Source: Bradyrhizobium sp.
Lineage (GTDB): Bacteria > Pseudomonadota > Alphaproteobacteria > Rhizobiales > Xanthobacteraceae
Assembly (NCBI RefSeq): GCF_016219575.1
Contig: NZ_JACRMG010000009.1
Span: 1,178,001 to 1,242,000 of the forward strand
Direction: 5' to 3'
Length of the DNA: 64,000 nt
The translations under genes and the position numbers were made by a program. The notes under the pieces were generated by a model. That model did no database searches. It was given only the letters and a program-made list of their open reading frames with translations, and was not told the DNA's origin. Shown piece by piece: positions 34,498 to 42,293 of this stretch (its first letter is position 1; every line of letters begins with the position of its first letter).

Positions 34498-34993
34498 AAC
34501 CAACGCCTTGTTTCTTCAGCAGAGCGACCATCATGTCGAAGCTCGCGCGCATGCCATCCCTGGCATTGGCGTGCCGGGCTTCCTCTGCGCTGAGCGCCTT
34601 GTAGATCGGGCTGATGCGCTCGATCGGAACGCGTTCCGGCTTGCGGCGGTTGGAATGGTAGCCGACGATGTTGCCATTCTCGTCGAGGGTGGGCGTCACA
34701 TGGGCGAAGACCCAGTAGTGGCTGCCGTCCTTCGCCAGGTTGACGACGTAGGCGAAGATCTCCTGCTTCGACTCCAGCGTGTCCCACAACAGCTTGAACA
34801 CGCATCGCGGCATGTCGGGATGCCTGACCAGGCTGTGCGGGGCGCCCAGCAATTCCCTGTAGGGATACTTTGCCATGCGGACGAAGACGTCGTTGGCGTA
34901 GGTGATGCGACCCTTCAGGTCGGTCTTCGATACGATCAGCTCCTCGTCGCCGAGCACGTTCTCGATACCGGTCGCCCGCACGGTTCGTGTCAT
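34472..34993 (-). CDS. Aer-like PAS domain protein (aerotaxis/redox sensor module)
   Basis: 173 residues, essentially one PAS domain (about 15-140) with a short C-terminal tail. It matches the FAD-binding PAS of the Aer receptor: [16 protein letters not shown], then [12 protein letters not shown], in which the Arg-His-x-Asp cluster corresponds to the Aer flavin-contact residues, and [32 protein letters not shown]. It therefore likely senses redox or oxygen through FAD. Unlike Aer it lacks transmembrane and signalling parts; these are supplied by the next gene, whose start overlaps it. ATG 34993 begins [14 protein letters not shown]; the upstream frame has an unlikely Arg/Ser/Cys composition. 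Confidence 0.9.
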   Translation of the reverse strand: MTRTVRATGIENVLGDEELIVSKTDLKGRITYANDVFVRMAKYPYRELLGAPHSLVRHPDMPRCVFKLLWDTLESKQEIFAYVVNLAKDGSHYWVFAHVTPTLDENGNIVGYHSNRRKPERVPIERISPIYKALSAEEARHANARDGMRASFDMMVALLKKQGVGYDEFVLAL

Positions 34994-35219
34994 CGCTGCC
35001 CCTGGAGCAAGCGGCGCGCCGTTGCGCCGTCTTCCCGACGCTAGGAGAACAGTATTAACCGAACATGAGCATCGCGGAGCGGCAGACCTCCGGACGATTA
35101 CGTAGGACATCGCGCAGCAGCTGGGATTCATTCGCAATCGGTATTCAGCTGCCGGCTTGGCGCTACAGGAAATCTTTCCTCATGCGGAGGACCCGTCTCC
35201 GACCGCATCCTGTGCTGCT

Positions 35220-35696
35220 TCATTTCAGCCGATAGCCCGCGTGACACCCCACGCATTGAGCGGTTATTTCGGCAAGCCCCGCAAACACGGGCTTCAGATC
35301 GCCGGTGACGCCCGCCTCCTGCGTCGTGATCGCAAACCGGCTTGCGGCACGATGCATCGCCGTGCCGGCCTCCTGCATTCCCTGCGGCATGTATTTGGCG
35401 ACTTCGGCAGACCCGTGCAGTCCCAGCGACGACATCCCAAGCCGCGTTTCCGCAAGCTTGGCGGCGACGTCAGTGTGGCCCAAGGCCAGATGGGATTGTA
35501 TCTCCTGCAACGTCTGGAGATGATCGCGCATATTTGCCAGCGTGTGCTCGATCAGCGGCTTCGGAAACTTTACAAACTGCCGCGTGTCCGGAGCGACGGG
35601 GGCCGACGCATCATGTCCGTGTCGATGCTGAGCCACGGCGAGCGTCGCGCTGCCGCAAGCCAGGCCGGCGGCAATGATGATCGCAAGAAGCCGCAT
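35220..35696 (-). CDS. cytochrome c'-like exported haem protein
   Basis: 158 residues. MRLLAIIIAAGLACGSATLAVAQ is a signal peptide, so it acts in the periplasm. The mature helical part is followed by a single C-terminal haem site, CVGCHAGYRLK (CxxCH), as in the class II cytochromes c', whose His-ligated haem binds NO or CO. A His-rich stretch HRHGHD lies after the cleavage site and may bind metal. GGGAGG eight bases before ATG 35696 is a very good ribosome binding site. It is divergent from a Crp/Fnr-type regulator, with an FNR-like palindrome in the 95-base spacer, pointing to control by oxygen or NO. Confidence 0.88.
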   Translation of the reverse strand: MRLLAIIIAAGLACGSATLAVAQHRHGHDASAPVAPDTRQFVKFPKPLIEHTLANMRDHLQTLQEIQSHLALGHTDVAAKLAETRLGMSSLGLHGSAEVAKYMPQGMQEAGTAMHRAASRFAITTQEAGVTGDLKPVFAGLAEITAQCVGCHAGYRLK

Positions 35697-35775
35697 CGAT
35701 CCTCCCAAGAATCCCGAACGGCCGCCTCGCAAGCCGCCGGCGAACAGTCAGTCCTTGCCACATGGCCGGCTCCCA

Positions 35776-35797
35776 CGACATGATAGCAATCATGTCG
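35776..35797. promoter_or_regulatory. FNR/FixK-like palindrome between cytochrome c' and Crp/Fnr genes
   Basis: CGACATGAT-AGCA-ATCATGTCG is a perfect 22-base palindrome. The core ATGAT-N4-ATCAT closely resembles the TTGAT-N4-ATCAA box bound by FNR, FixK and NNR-type proteins. Its centre lies about 90 bases before the cytochrome start codon, leaving room for a promoter, and its right arm overlaps the likely ATG of the divergent regulator, which suits autoregulation. Confidence 0.6.
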
Positions 35798-36322
35798 CAT
35801 GCCATCGAACCTTTCCTGAAAGGGCTCGTTGCCCGGCGGCGGGACTTCGACCGTGGCCAGGCGGTGTTCCATCGCGGGGATGCCGTGAAGGAAGTGCACT
35901 TCGTGCTCGCTGGATCGGTGCATCTGGTGCGGCATCAAGACGACGGCTCCACCCTGATCCTTCAGAGGGCGGGCCCGGGGTCGATCCTGGCCGAAGCCTC
36001 CTTGTATTCCGAAACCTATCATTGCGATGCCGTTGCATCCGGCCCCGCCGAGACGAGGGCGTATGCGAAAACAGGCTTCAGGAAACTGCTCGCGAACAAT
36101 GCCGGCTTCAGCGATGTCTGGGCGATTTACCTGGCGCAGGAACTGCAACGCGCGCGGCTACGCTCGGAAATTCTCTCATTGAAGACGGTTGCCGCAAGGC
36201 TCGATGCATGGATCGCGTGGAATGGCGGCGCCTCTCCCGCGAAGGGCGAATGGAAACTGGTCGCCAACGAAATCGCGGTAAGCCCCGAGGCCCTCTATCG
36301 AGAACTCGCCAGGCGTCGTTAG
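35792..36322 (+). CDS. Crp/Fnr family transcriptional regulator
   Basis: 176 residues. The cyclic-nucleotide-binding-like beta barrel spans about 12-110 (RRDFDRGQAVFHRGDAVKEVHFVLAGSVHLVRH, then GPGSILAEASLYSETYHCDAVA), followed by a dimer helix and a short C-terminal helix-turn-helix (KLVANEIAVSPEALYRELARR). It is shorter than usual Crp/Fnr proteins, whose winged helix is longer. No N-terminal Cys cluster for an iron-sulfur centre is present, so it is not a classical Fnr; the ligand is unknown. Starts at 35762 and 35780 are also possible; I prefer 35792, because the palindrome would otherwise lie inside the gene. It is divergent from the cytochrome c' gene and may control it. Confidence 0.85.
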   Translation: MSHAIEPFLKGLVARRRDFDRGQAVFHRGDAVKEVHFVLAGSVHLVRHQDDGSTLILQRAGPGSILAEASLYSETYHCDAVASGPAETRAYAKTGFRKLLANNAGFSDVWAIYLAQELQRARLRSEILSLKTVAARLDAWIAWNGGASPAKGEWKLVANEIAVSPEALYRELARRR

Positions 36323-36410
36323 TGGATGCCACGTTAACCCGTGCGAAAACCTGCCGCGCTGCCGCACACCCTCATCGCTGTTTGACGGGCCGAATCCACA
36401 AACCCGGTTG

Positions 36411-36511
36411 CCCTCACCCGCGAAGGCGGGTGATCCAGCATTCCAGAGACGCCGGAGGTCAGATCGATAAGCCGCCGCGTACTGGAAGCCCCGCATGCGC
36501 GGGGCATGACA
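36411..36511. repeat. palindromic repeat, CATCCAGTA family, copy 2
   Basis: CCCTCACCCGCGAAGGCGGGTGATCCAGCATTCCAGA at the left and CGTACTGGAAGCCCCGCATGCGCGGGGCATGAC at the right. The outer hairpins CACCCGCG-AAG-GCGGGTG and GCCCCGCATGCGCGGGGC frame about 45 bases of spacer. It shares the repeated parts with the elements at 27345-27446 and 62449-62550. Confidence 0.8.
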
Positions 36512-36538
36512 TGTGGAGCGTGAACGCGCACCCGCCCC

Positions 36539-36889
36539 TCACAACGCCTCGCGAAACTTCAGCCTGGTCTGAAACTGCACGCTGGTCTTTCCGACCAGCG
36601 CGGTGCCGCTGACGACCGCGTCGTCGTCGGAATAGATGCCGCTGAAGCCACAGGTGACCTCCCGGCCGCCGAACAGCGGCAGCACACCCACGGGCTTCGC
36701 ATGCTGGAACGTCGTCAACTCGCCGCGCCATTTGCCATCGGCGGCGGTGTAGGAGCCCGTGTAGTAGAAATGCGCGTCGCCGCCGGCGATCTTGCCGTCG
36801 AGCAGCACGATGACGCCGGTGGCGTGCCCTCGCCCGCCGTCGGTCATTTCAGTCTCGACCGTGTAGAGACCGTTTCTCACGCCACCCAT
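36539..36889 (-). CDS. GrlR-like regulatory protein
   Basis: 116 residues. The lipocalin-like GrlR fold is suggested by MGGVRNGLYTVETEMTDGG at the N-terminus, GVIVLLDGKIAGGDAHFYYTGSY with the conserved D-G..GGD pattern, and the C-terminal ALVGKTSVQFQTRLKF. GrlR was described as a negative regulator of the GrlA activator in type III secretion, but rhizobial homologues are widespread without such systems, and none is in this window. The start at 36889 is chosen as the family N-terminus. It lies alone, with a repeat downstream. Confidence 0.8.
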   Translation of the reverse strand: MGGVRNGLYTVETEMTDGGRGHATGVIVLLDGKIAGGDAHFYYTGSYTAADGKWRGELTTFQHAKPVGVLPLFGGREVTCGFSGIYSDDDAVVSGTALVGKTSVQFQTRLKFREAL

Positions 36890-37152
36890 GGCAACGCGCC
36901 CTGCCCCCACGAAAACGGATCATCGTCGCAGCCGACAAGCTCGCACAATCCGGAAAAAAAGCGCAGCAGCCCGGCGTCTTGCCGACCGCGGTGCAGCTGG
37001 GCGCCCGGGACCCCGCTGCCATGGCGCCGAATTCTGTAGCGATTCCCGCAAAATACCGGAGAAACCCAACAAGCTGTTGACGAACGGCAACATCTCTTAA
37101 TAGAGTCTAAATAGATACTTTTCAGTACAGCGTTCACGGATTAGCGTGCGTC

Positions 37153-37350
37153 ATGGCTACGGAAAAAGCCGAAACCGACCGCATTCCCGTTACGTTGGCG
37201 CTCTCGACCATCACTTATCTAGAAAAGCTGGTGAGACAGGGCACCCACGGCACAAGCGTTCCCGGCGTTGCAAGGACCCTGATCGAGGAAGGCATCAGGC
37301 TCGCCATCAAGGACGGGCTGCTGTCGATCCGCGACAACGGGAAGTCGTGA
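37153..37350 (+). CDS. small conserved-type hypothetical protein (ribbon-helix-helix-like)
   Basis: 65 residues. The sequence IPVTLALSTITYLEKLVRQGTHG with the following VARTLIEEGIRLAIKDG has the strand-helix-helix spacing of ribbon-helix-helix DNA-binding proteins, but no named family can be given. The spacer upstream (36890-37152) is AT-rich near 37080-37120 and probably contains its promoter. A GcrA-type gene follows on the same strand 53 bases later, which makes joint transcription possible. Confidence 0.65.
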   Translation: MATEKAETDRIPVTLALSTITYLEKLVRQGTHGTSVPGVARTLIEEGIRLAIKDGLLSIRDNGKS

Positions 37351-37403
37351 CCGTCGGGAGGAGGATGGGAGGCGGCGGCACACCAAGAATTGGGACCGCC
37401 AGC

Positions 37404-37856
37404 ATGTTTGCCACTGCACCGACCTGGACCACCGAACGCCTAGAACTCCTGAAAACCCATTTTGCCGCCGGCCTCTCCTGCCGGCAGATCGCGGCCGAGA
37501 TCGGGGTCAGCCGCAATGCCGTGATCGGAAAGCTCTCCCGCCTCGGGCTGTCGCGCGAAAGAAGCGGCGACGAGGCGCGGCCGAAAAAGCCGCGGGAGCG
37601 CCGCGGGCGTTCGGTGCCACGGCTGCAATACGAGATGCTGCGGCAAGTCTATGACGAAGCCGCCTTCACCGAGGCACCCGTCGTCAGCGAGCGCCGCTGC
37701 TCGCTGTTGGAGCTCAGCAAGGAGCGCTGCCGCTGGCCGGTCAACGCCGAGGCCGAAGAATTTTCGTTTTGCGGCAACACGCCGCTCGCGGGCATGCCCT
37801 ATTGCCAGGGCCACACCCGCCTCGCCTATCGTTCGCTGGCGCGGAGGGCCGGTTAG
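37404..37856 (+). CDS. GcrA family cell cycle regulator
   Basis: 150 residues. The N-terminal helix-turn-helix WTTERLELLKTHFAAGLSCRQIAAEIGVSRNAVIGKLSRLGL is the GcrA hallmark; the C-terminal part has CSLLELSKERCRWPVN and FCGNTPLAGMPYCQGHTRLAY, where the Cys and His residues form the second domain. GcrA binds the housekeeping sigma factor and methylated GAnTC promoters in Caulobacter. The protein is shorter than Caulobacter GcrA, as is usual for rhizobial paralogues. A frame open from 37146 is much longer, but its upstream part overlaps the small protein gene and has an arginine-rich shadow composition, so I start at ATG 37404. Confidence 0.9.
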   Translation: MFATAPTWTTERLELLKTHFAAGLSCRQIAAEIGVSRNAVIGKLSRLGLSRERSGDEARPKKPRERRGRSVPRLQYEMLRQVYDEAAFTEAPVVSERRCSLLELSKERCRWPVNAEAEEFSFCGNTPLAGMPYCQGHTRLAYRSLARRAG

Positions 37857-37921
37857 CGCGTGATCCCGGCCCGGCGTGCCGCATCAAAGCGGGCGCCGGG
37901 TCGGGTCATGTGCCAAAGGGC

Positions 37922-38022
37922 CAGAGCGTTTTCAAGCGAAGTGGATACCGGTTCGCGTAAAGAAAACGCGTCAAATCAAGAATCCAGAGCTTCGGTTCTG
38001 ATTCAATCAGAACCGAAGCTCT
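37922..38022. repeat. dispersed repeat with a 37-base palindrome at its end (likely SDR terminator)
   Basis: CAGAGCGTTTTCAAGCGAAG followed by TGGATACCGGTTCGCGTAAAGAAAACGCG is a known type of high-copy Rhizobiales element, with CGTTTTC and GAAAACG as inverted ends. It runs into AGAGCTTCGGTTCTGATT-C-AATCAGAACCGAAGCTCT (37986-38022), an almost perfect hairpin. The stop codon of the convergent SDR gene (38021-38023, TAG on the minus strand) is partly made by its last bases. Confidence 0.75.
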
Positions 38023-38983
38023 AGCCGATGCGCCAGCCGACTTCCTTGACGAAGTTCTGGTAAAATTCCGGCTCGTAGGCGCGTTCCGGCGATTGACGCA
38101 CCCGCTCGTCGAGCTTGTGGGCGTCGTCGCCGACCAGGATGCGCCACCTGCCCGCCTTGACCCCGTCGAGAATGATCCGGGCCGCCGCTGCCGCCGAGGT
38201 CGGCGCCTCCTCGCGAAACGTCCGCGCACGATCGTCGGCGAATTTCTGGATGTCGGCATCCGTCATGGCCGAGGTGTCGACGTTCATGCCCTGCAGCCGC
38301 TGACGCGTCGCCAGAATATCGTTCGGTGAAAGCTCCGCGCTGCCGGTCTGGATCACCCGCGAATTGGCGACGATGGAAGTGCCGATATGGCCGGGCATCA
38401 CCACCGAGCACTTGATGTGCGGGGCGTTGAGGCGGAGGTCATTGATCAAGGCCTCGGTAAAGCCCTTCACGGCGAACTTGGCGGCCGAATAGGCGGTGTG
38501 CGACACGCCCATGCCGACGGAAGCCCAGAAACCATTGACGCTGGAGGTGTTGACGATGTGCCCCTCGTCGGCGTTGACCAAGAGCGGCAGGAAGGTGCGC
38601 ACGCCGAGATAGACGCCGCCCCAGCAGATGTTGAAGGTGCGTTCCCACTGCTCGCGCGTGTTGGTGAACAGGCTGCCCCCGCCGCCGATGCCGGCATTGT
38701 TAAACAGGAGATGGATCCTGTCGGTCTGCTGCTGCTCGACCAGTTCGTCGCGGAATCGCTTGAGGTGATCCTCGATCGAAACGTCGGCGACATGGGTGGT
38801 GACGCGCAGGCCCTGCGGCAGCTTTTCCGCCTCGCACAGCCGCTTGGTCTCGGCCATCGCCTCCGGCGAGACGTCGCACATCGCGACATTGCAGCCTTCC
38901 GCAACCAGCTGGCGCGCGAGCTCGCGCCCCATCCCCGTGCCGCCACCGGTAATGACGGCAATCCTTCCGGCAAAATCCTTCAT
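38021..38983 (-). CDS. short-chain dehydrogenase/reductase
   Basis: 320 residues, longer than a typical 250-residue SDR. The cofactor motif is TGGGTGMGRELA; LLFNNAGIGGGGS, the Ser in IVNTSSVNGF and the YSAAKFAVKGF Tyr/Lys pair form the catalytic set, so it should be an active NAD(P)-dependent oxidoreductase. An extra C-terminal section of about 70 residues (ADDRARTFREEAPTSAAAAARIILDGVKAGRWRILVGDDAHKLDERV) is found in a rhizobial subfamily. The substrate is unknown. It is followed on the same strand by the DapA-like gene 30 bases upstream, which suggests one operon. Confidence 0.9.
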   Translation of the reverse strand: MKDFAGRIAVITGGGTGMGRELARQLVAEGCNVAMCDVSPEAMAETKRLCEAEKLPQGLRVTTHVADVSIEDHLKRFRDELVEQQQTDRIHLLFNNAGIGGGGSLFTNTREQWERTFNICWGGVYLGVRTFLPLLVNADEGHIVNTSSVNGFWASVGMGVSHTAYSAAKFAVKGFTEALINDLRLNAPHIKCSVVMPGHIGTSIVANSRVIQTGSAELSPNDILATRQRLQGMNVDTSAMTDADIQKFADDRARTFREEAPTSAAAAARIILDGVKAGRWRILVGDDAHKLDERVRQSPERAYEPEFYQNFVKEVGWRIG

Positions 38984-39013
38984 GGAGTCTCGTTGACCTT
39001 TCTCGTTGGCAAC

Positions 39014-39919
39014 CTATTCCGCGGCCTCGACCTGCGCGCCGAGCGCCCCCAGCCCCGCCAGCGCCTTGCCGATGGCGGCCTGCTGGGCGGGCGAGGCTTC
39101 CGGCATCGGCGCCCGCGGATATGTTTTCGGCAGGCCCTGCAACGTCTGCGCATAGCGCGTGCAGGCCGGCAGATTGTCGGCGATGACGGCGTTCCACACC
39201 GTGAGCAGCTTCTTGTGCAGCTCGAGCGCCGTGGCGTGATCGCCCGCCTTCACCGCATCCCACAGCTCCACCGAGGCATGCGGCGCGGCGGTAAGGATAG
39301 CGGCGATCGAACCGTGGGCGCCCAGCGTGTAGGAGGGATACATCAGCGCGTCCACCGCACTGTAGATCAGCTTGTCCGGCGCCATCATCATGAGGTCGGC
39401 AAACAGTTTGAGGTCGCCGGCGCTCTGCTTGACGCCGACCACCAGCGGCACCTCGGTCATGATGCGGGTCAGCAGCGCGGGCGACAGATACGACCAAGGC
39501 ACCACGTTGTAGATGATGATGGGCATGCCGGTTTCATCGGCCATGCGGCGGAAGTGATCGACCATCGCCTGCTCGTCCGGCTTGAACAGATAGTGCACCG
39601 GCGTCACCTGCAACGCGGCAACATCCATGTCGCGCACCAGCTTGCCGCGGCGGATCGCGTCGCGGGTGGAGTCGACGATGATGCCGGCGATCACGGGCGC
39701 GCGGCCTTTCGCCGCCTCGACGGTCGCCGCAATCAGGTCGCGATATTCCTCATGGTCGAGCGTGTGCCCCTCGCCGGTCGAGCCGCCGGCCGCCATGCCA
39801 TGGCAGCCGGCGCCGATCAGCCAGCCCACTTGCGGCGCCACGAGTTTGAGGTCGATCTCGCCGCTGCTGGTGAACGGCGTTGTCATCGGCGGTATCACGC
39901 CAGTCGGACGAATCTTCAT
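39014..39919 (-). CDS. dihydrodipicolinate synthase / N-acetylneuraminate lyase family protein
   Basis: 301 residues of the TIM-barrel DapA superfamily. GVIPPMTTPFTSSGEID starts it; AAGGSTGEGHTLDHEEY is the conserved carboxylate-binding G-(S/T)-T-G-E motif; IIIYNVVPW carries the catalytic Tyr; VVGVKQS carries the Schiff-base lysine. All catalytic parts are present. It could be an aldolase or lyase acting on an aldehyde plus pyruvate; housekeeping DapA is usually a different gene, and this copy is paired with an SDR, so a catabolic role is more likely. MKIRPTGVIPP at ATG 39919 is the natural start. Confidence 0.88.
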   Translation of the reverse strand: MKIRPTGVIPPMTTPFTSSGEIDLKLVAPQVGWLIGAGCHGMAAGGSTGEGHTLDHEEYRDLIAATVEAAKGRAPVIAGIIVDSTRDAIRRGKLVRDMDVAALQVTPVHYLFKPDEQAMVDHFRRMADETGMPIIIYNVVPWSYLSPALLTRIMTEVPLVVGVKQSAGDLKLFADLMMMAPDKLIYSAVDALMYPSYTLGAHGSIAAILTAAPHASVELWDAVKAGDHATALELHKKLLTVWNAVIADNLPACTRYAQTLQGLPKTYPRAPMPEASPAQQAAIGKALAGLGALGAQVEAAE

Positions 39920-40065
39920 GGCCGGCCCTCGCTGTTTCCATCCCGTTGACCCGGTTCGCTGATCGACCGGTTGGACGAAAGACTAGCGAATGTCGGCTGG
40001 GCAATCCACATGCCGCGAGCGCATGGCACCGCGCGCTGGTTGCGGGATGTGGAACATCGCGCCGA

Positions 40066-42036
40066 TCAGGCTGCGGAAGCGGAGCCTGCGGGCGCGGTTG
40101 CCTCAATCTTCATCGGCAACTCCTTATCGGAATATTGGCCGACGTCGAGCCGCCAGACAGTCTCGCCGTTCGGCTCTGCACCGAGACGTGCAAAGCCGAG
40201 CTTCTCGAAATGATCCTTCACGAGGCCGTTGCGGGCGGTCGGGATGTAGCGGCCGACCAGCTCGCCGGCGCCGGCCGCGCGGGCCTGTTGAACCAGATGC
40301 TGCAGGATCGCCTCCTCGACCCTGCGACCGAGTACGCGGCAGGACATGATCCAGGTGTCAACCTCCCAGCGCTTGCCGTGCTTCAGACAAATCACCGCCG
40401 AGATCATGCCATTGTCGCCGAACATGTCGGCCAGCCGTGCCTGCACGGTGACGGCATCGGGGTTGGCCTGCAGTGTGGCGACCTCGGCTTCGCTGTAGCG
40501 CCGCGTGGTCAGGTTGAACTGGTTGGACTTGGAGATCAGCTGCGCAATCCGCTTCCGCCCCGGCTGGTCGAACGGCGCGATCGCGAGCGTCATGTCGAGC
40601 GAGCGCAGGTAGTCGTCGTGATTGCCGATCCGCTCGAGCTGGGCGGCGCGCCTGGCGTTCGCCTTGTACATCCCGGCGCGCTGCCGGTCCTCGCGCGAAA
40701 AGCCGGTCTGCTCGAAATAGCCGGCCGCCTGGAACACCGGAATCCATTCGCTTGCGTCGTCGGGCAATTCGGGCACCGCCACGGCCGGCAGGGCGTCGCG
40801 GACGCGCTTGCGCTCGGCAGGATTGTCGTCGAGGAACACGAAGCTCTCGAGCCCGAGATCGATCATAGCGGCGATCGCCTTGATGTTGGCAGCCTTGTCG
40901 TCCCAGTTGACGCGGAAGGCGACGATGTCGTCTTCCTTCAGGATCATCTCGGGATGGTTGCGGAAGGCATCGAGCGCGATGGCCTCGTCGTTCTTGGAGG
41001 AGACGCACAGCAAAATGCCCCGCTCCTTGTAAGCGAGCGCCATCCGCTGCAGCGCGGAGTAGCTCTCGCCGAGCGGCGAACCGGTGCCGAGCGCCAGGCC
41101 CTCGATGCCGTCGTCACCGACGATGCCGCCCCACAGCGTGTTGTCGAGGTCGAGCACGAGCACGCGGCGCGAGCGGCCCATTTGGGCTGCGATGATACGC
41201 ATGACGTGGTCGGCATAGAGCGGTGCCATCGCCACCGCGAATGGATATTTCGCGGCGTACCAGTAGCGCCCTGCCGACCAGGCACCCTGCCCAACAGATG
41301 CGGCAATGCTGTCGATGTCAAGCAACAAGTGGCCGGCCTGCCGCGCTTGCGATGCGAGGCGGCGATTGAATTCGCTTGCGAGATGGCGCGGGCTGCCGGC
41401 GAGGCCGAGGTCCATGTTGATCTGCGACGCATCGGGATCGCCGGCCAGCGTCTGCAGGATCACCGGCTTTCCGGTTGCGGCAACCGCAACCTCCGCAATC
41501 CGCATCACCTGCGCCAGCGCAGCGTCGACCGTCCGCACCGCGGCTTCCTCGTCGCCGAGCGATGCCGCAAGACGGAGCATGCGATTGTCGGACGCGATCA
41601 GCACGAAGTCCGGCGGATTATTTGTCAGCTCATCCCGATGGCGCGCAAGCCACGGCTCGGGTTCCTCATACTCGGCGATCGTGAGCTGCAACAGGAAACC
41701 GAAGCGGATCGCGGTGCCGATCAGGCTGTCCGCGAGATGGTTGGCCGTGCTTGCCGACAGGATCAGCAGGTGAACCGGCACGAACCCCTGCTTGCGCGCG
41801 TCGGCGGTGAGCGAAGGCGGCGCCGACTTGACGATGTTCCTGATCTTGCGGCCAAGCAGCCGCAGCTCGGCCTCGTCCCATCCGGCTTGTGCGAGCGCGC
41901 GCAGCGCGCCCAGTGCTTCCAGGGGATCGGCAGGAAGCGCCGCGATGCCGTCGCGCATCTTGCCTGCGGGGCGCGGCAGCCAGGGCAGTGCCTGCACCGG
42001 CAATTTCGCAGCAGGCCTGGCTGTCGCTTCCGTCAC
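40066..42036 (-). CDS. FkbH-like HAD-IIIC phosphatase / GNAT protein
   Basis: 656 residues starting with GTG 42036, which overlaps the TGA of the upstream ACP gene (GTGA). The N-terminal part (about 1-280) resembles the SGNH-like region of FkbH proteins (FVPVHLLILSASTANHLADSL, PDFVLIASD). The HAD domain starts at about 292 with the nucleophile Asp296 and partner Asp298 in DLDNTLWGG, then CVSSKNDEAI and FVFLDDNPAER. The C-terminal GNAT-like part has MFGDNGMISAVIC and WIMSCRVLGRRVEEAIL. FkbH proteins move a glyceryl group from 1,3-bisphosphoglycerate to an acyl carrier protein. Having a small ACP as the directly coupled neighbour strongly supports that pair as enzyme and substrate. The final acceptor is unknown. 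Confidence 0.9.
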   Translation of the reverse strand: MTEATARPAAKLPVQALPWLPRPAGKMRDGIAALPADPLEALGALRALAQAGWDEAELRLLGRKIRNIVKSAPPSLTADARKQGFVPVHLLILSASTANHLADSLIGTAIRFGFLLQLTIAEYEEPEPWLARHRDELTNNPPDFVLIASDNRMLRLAASLGDEEAAVRTVDAALAQVMRIAEVAVAATGKPVILQTLAGDPDASQINMDLGLAGSPRHLASEFNRRLASQARQAGHLLLDIDSIAASVGQGAWSAGRYWYAAKYPFAVAMAPLYADHVMRIIAAQMGRSRRVLVLDLDNTLWGGIVGDDGIEGLALGTGSPLGESYSALQRMALAYKERGILLCVSSKNDEAIALDAFRNHPEMILKEDDIVAFRVNWDDKAANIKAIAAMIDLGLESFVFLDDNPAERKRVRDALPAVAVPELPDDASEWIPVFQAAGYFEQTGFSREDRQRAGMYKANARRAAQLERIGNHDDYLRSLDMTLAIAPFDQPGRKRIAQLISKSNQFNLTTRRYSEAEVATLQANPDAVTVQARLADMFGDNGMISAVICLKHGKRWEVDTWIMSCRVLGRRVEEAILQHLVQQARAAGAGELVGRYIPTARNGLVKDHFEKLGFARLGAEPNGETVWRLDVGQYSDKELPMKIEATAPAGSASAA

Positions 42037-42293
42037 TGCAGATGTTCCCGGATCGCATCCACGAACTGGCGCACCGAGCTGATCTGCTCGATTTCGGACA
42101 GATTGAACTGGAAGTCGAACTCGCTCTCGACGCCGCTGACGAGACGGATATGCGCAAGACTGTCCCACGCCTTCAGGTCGGCCTGGCGCGTGTCCATGCC
42201 GATGACGAGATCGTCATCGTCGAGCTCGGCGCGGAATATCTCCTGCAGCCTGTCGAGAATTGATGCCTGCGTGTTGCCGGAAGCGCCGTCCAT
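42033..42293 (-). CDS. free-standing acyl carrier protein
   Basis: 86 residues, helical and acidic. The phosphopantetheine site is Ser45 in KAWDSLAHIRLVSGVE, which fits the D-S-L motif, and the C-terminus SSVRQFVDAIREHL has the usual helix IV. It differs from the housekeeping AcpP (DSLDTVE type) and resembles carrier proteins paired with FkbH enzymes. Its ATG overlaps the stop of the upstream acyltransferase by one base (TGATG), and its TGA overlaps the GTG of the FkbH gene, so translation of all three is coupled. It needs activation by a phosphopantetheinyl transferase, which is not in the window. Confidence 0.9.
   Translation of the reverse strand: MDGASGNTQASILDRLQEIFRAELDDDDLVIGMDTRQADLKAWDSLAHIRLVSGVESEFDFQFNLSEIEQISSVRQFVDAIREHLQ

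Noticed and set aside
36539..36889. Type III secretion locus suggested by the GrlR-like protein
   Set aside because: No secretion structural gene or GrlA-like activator is in the window, and GrlR-like proteins are common outside such loci.
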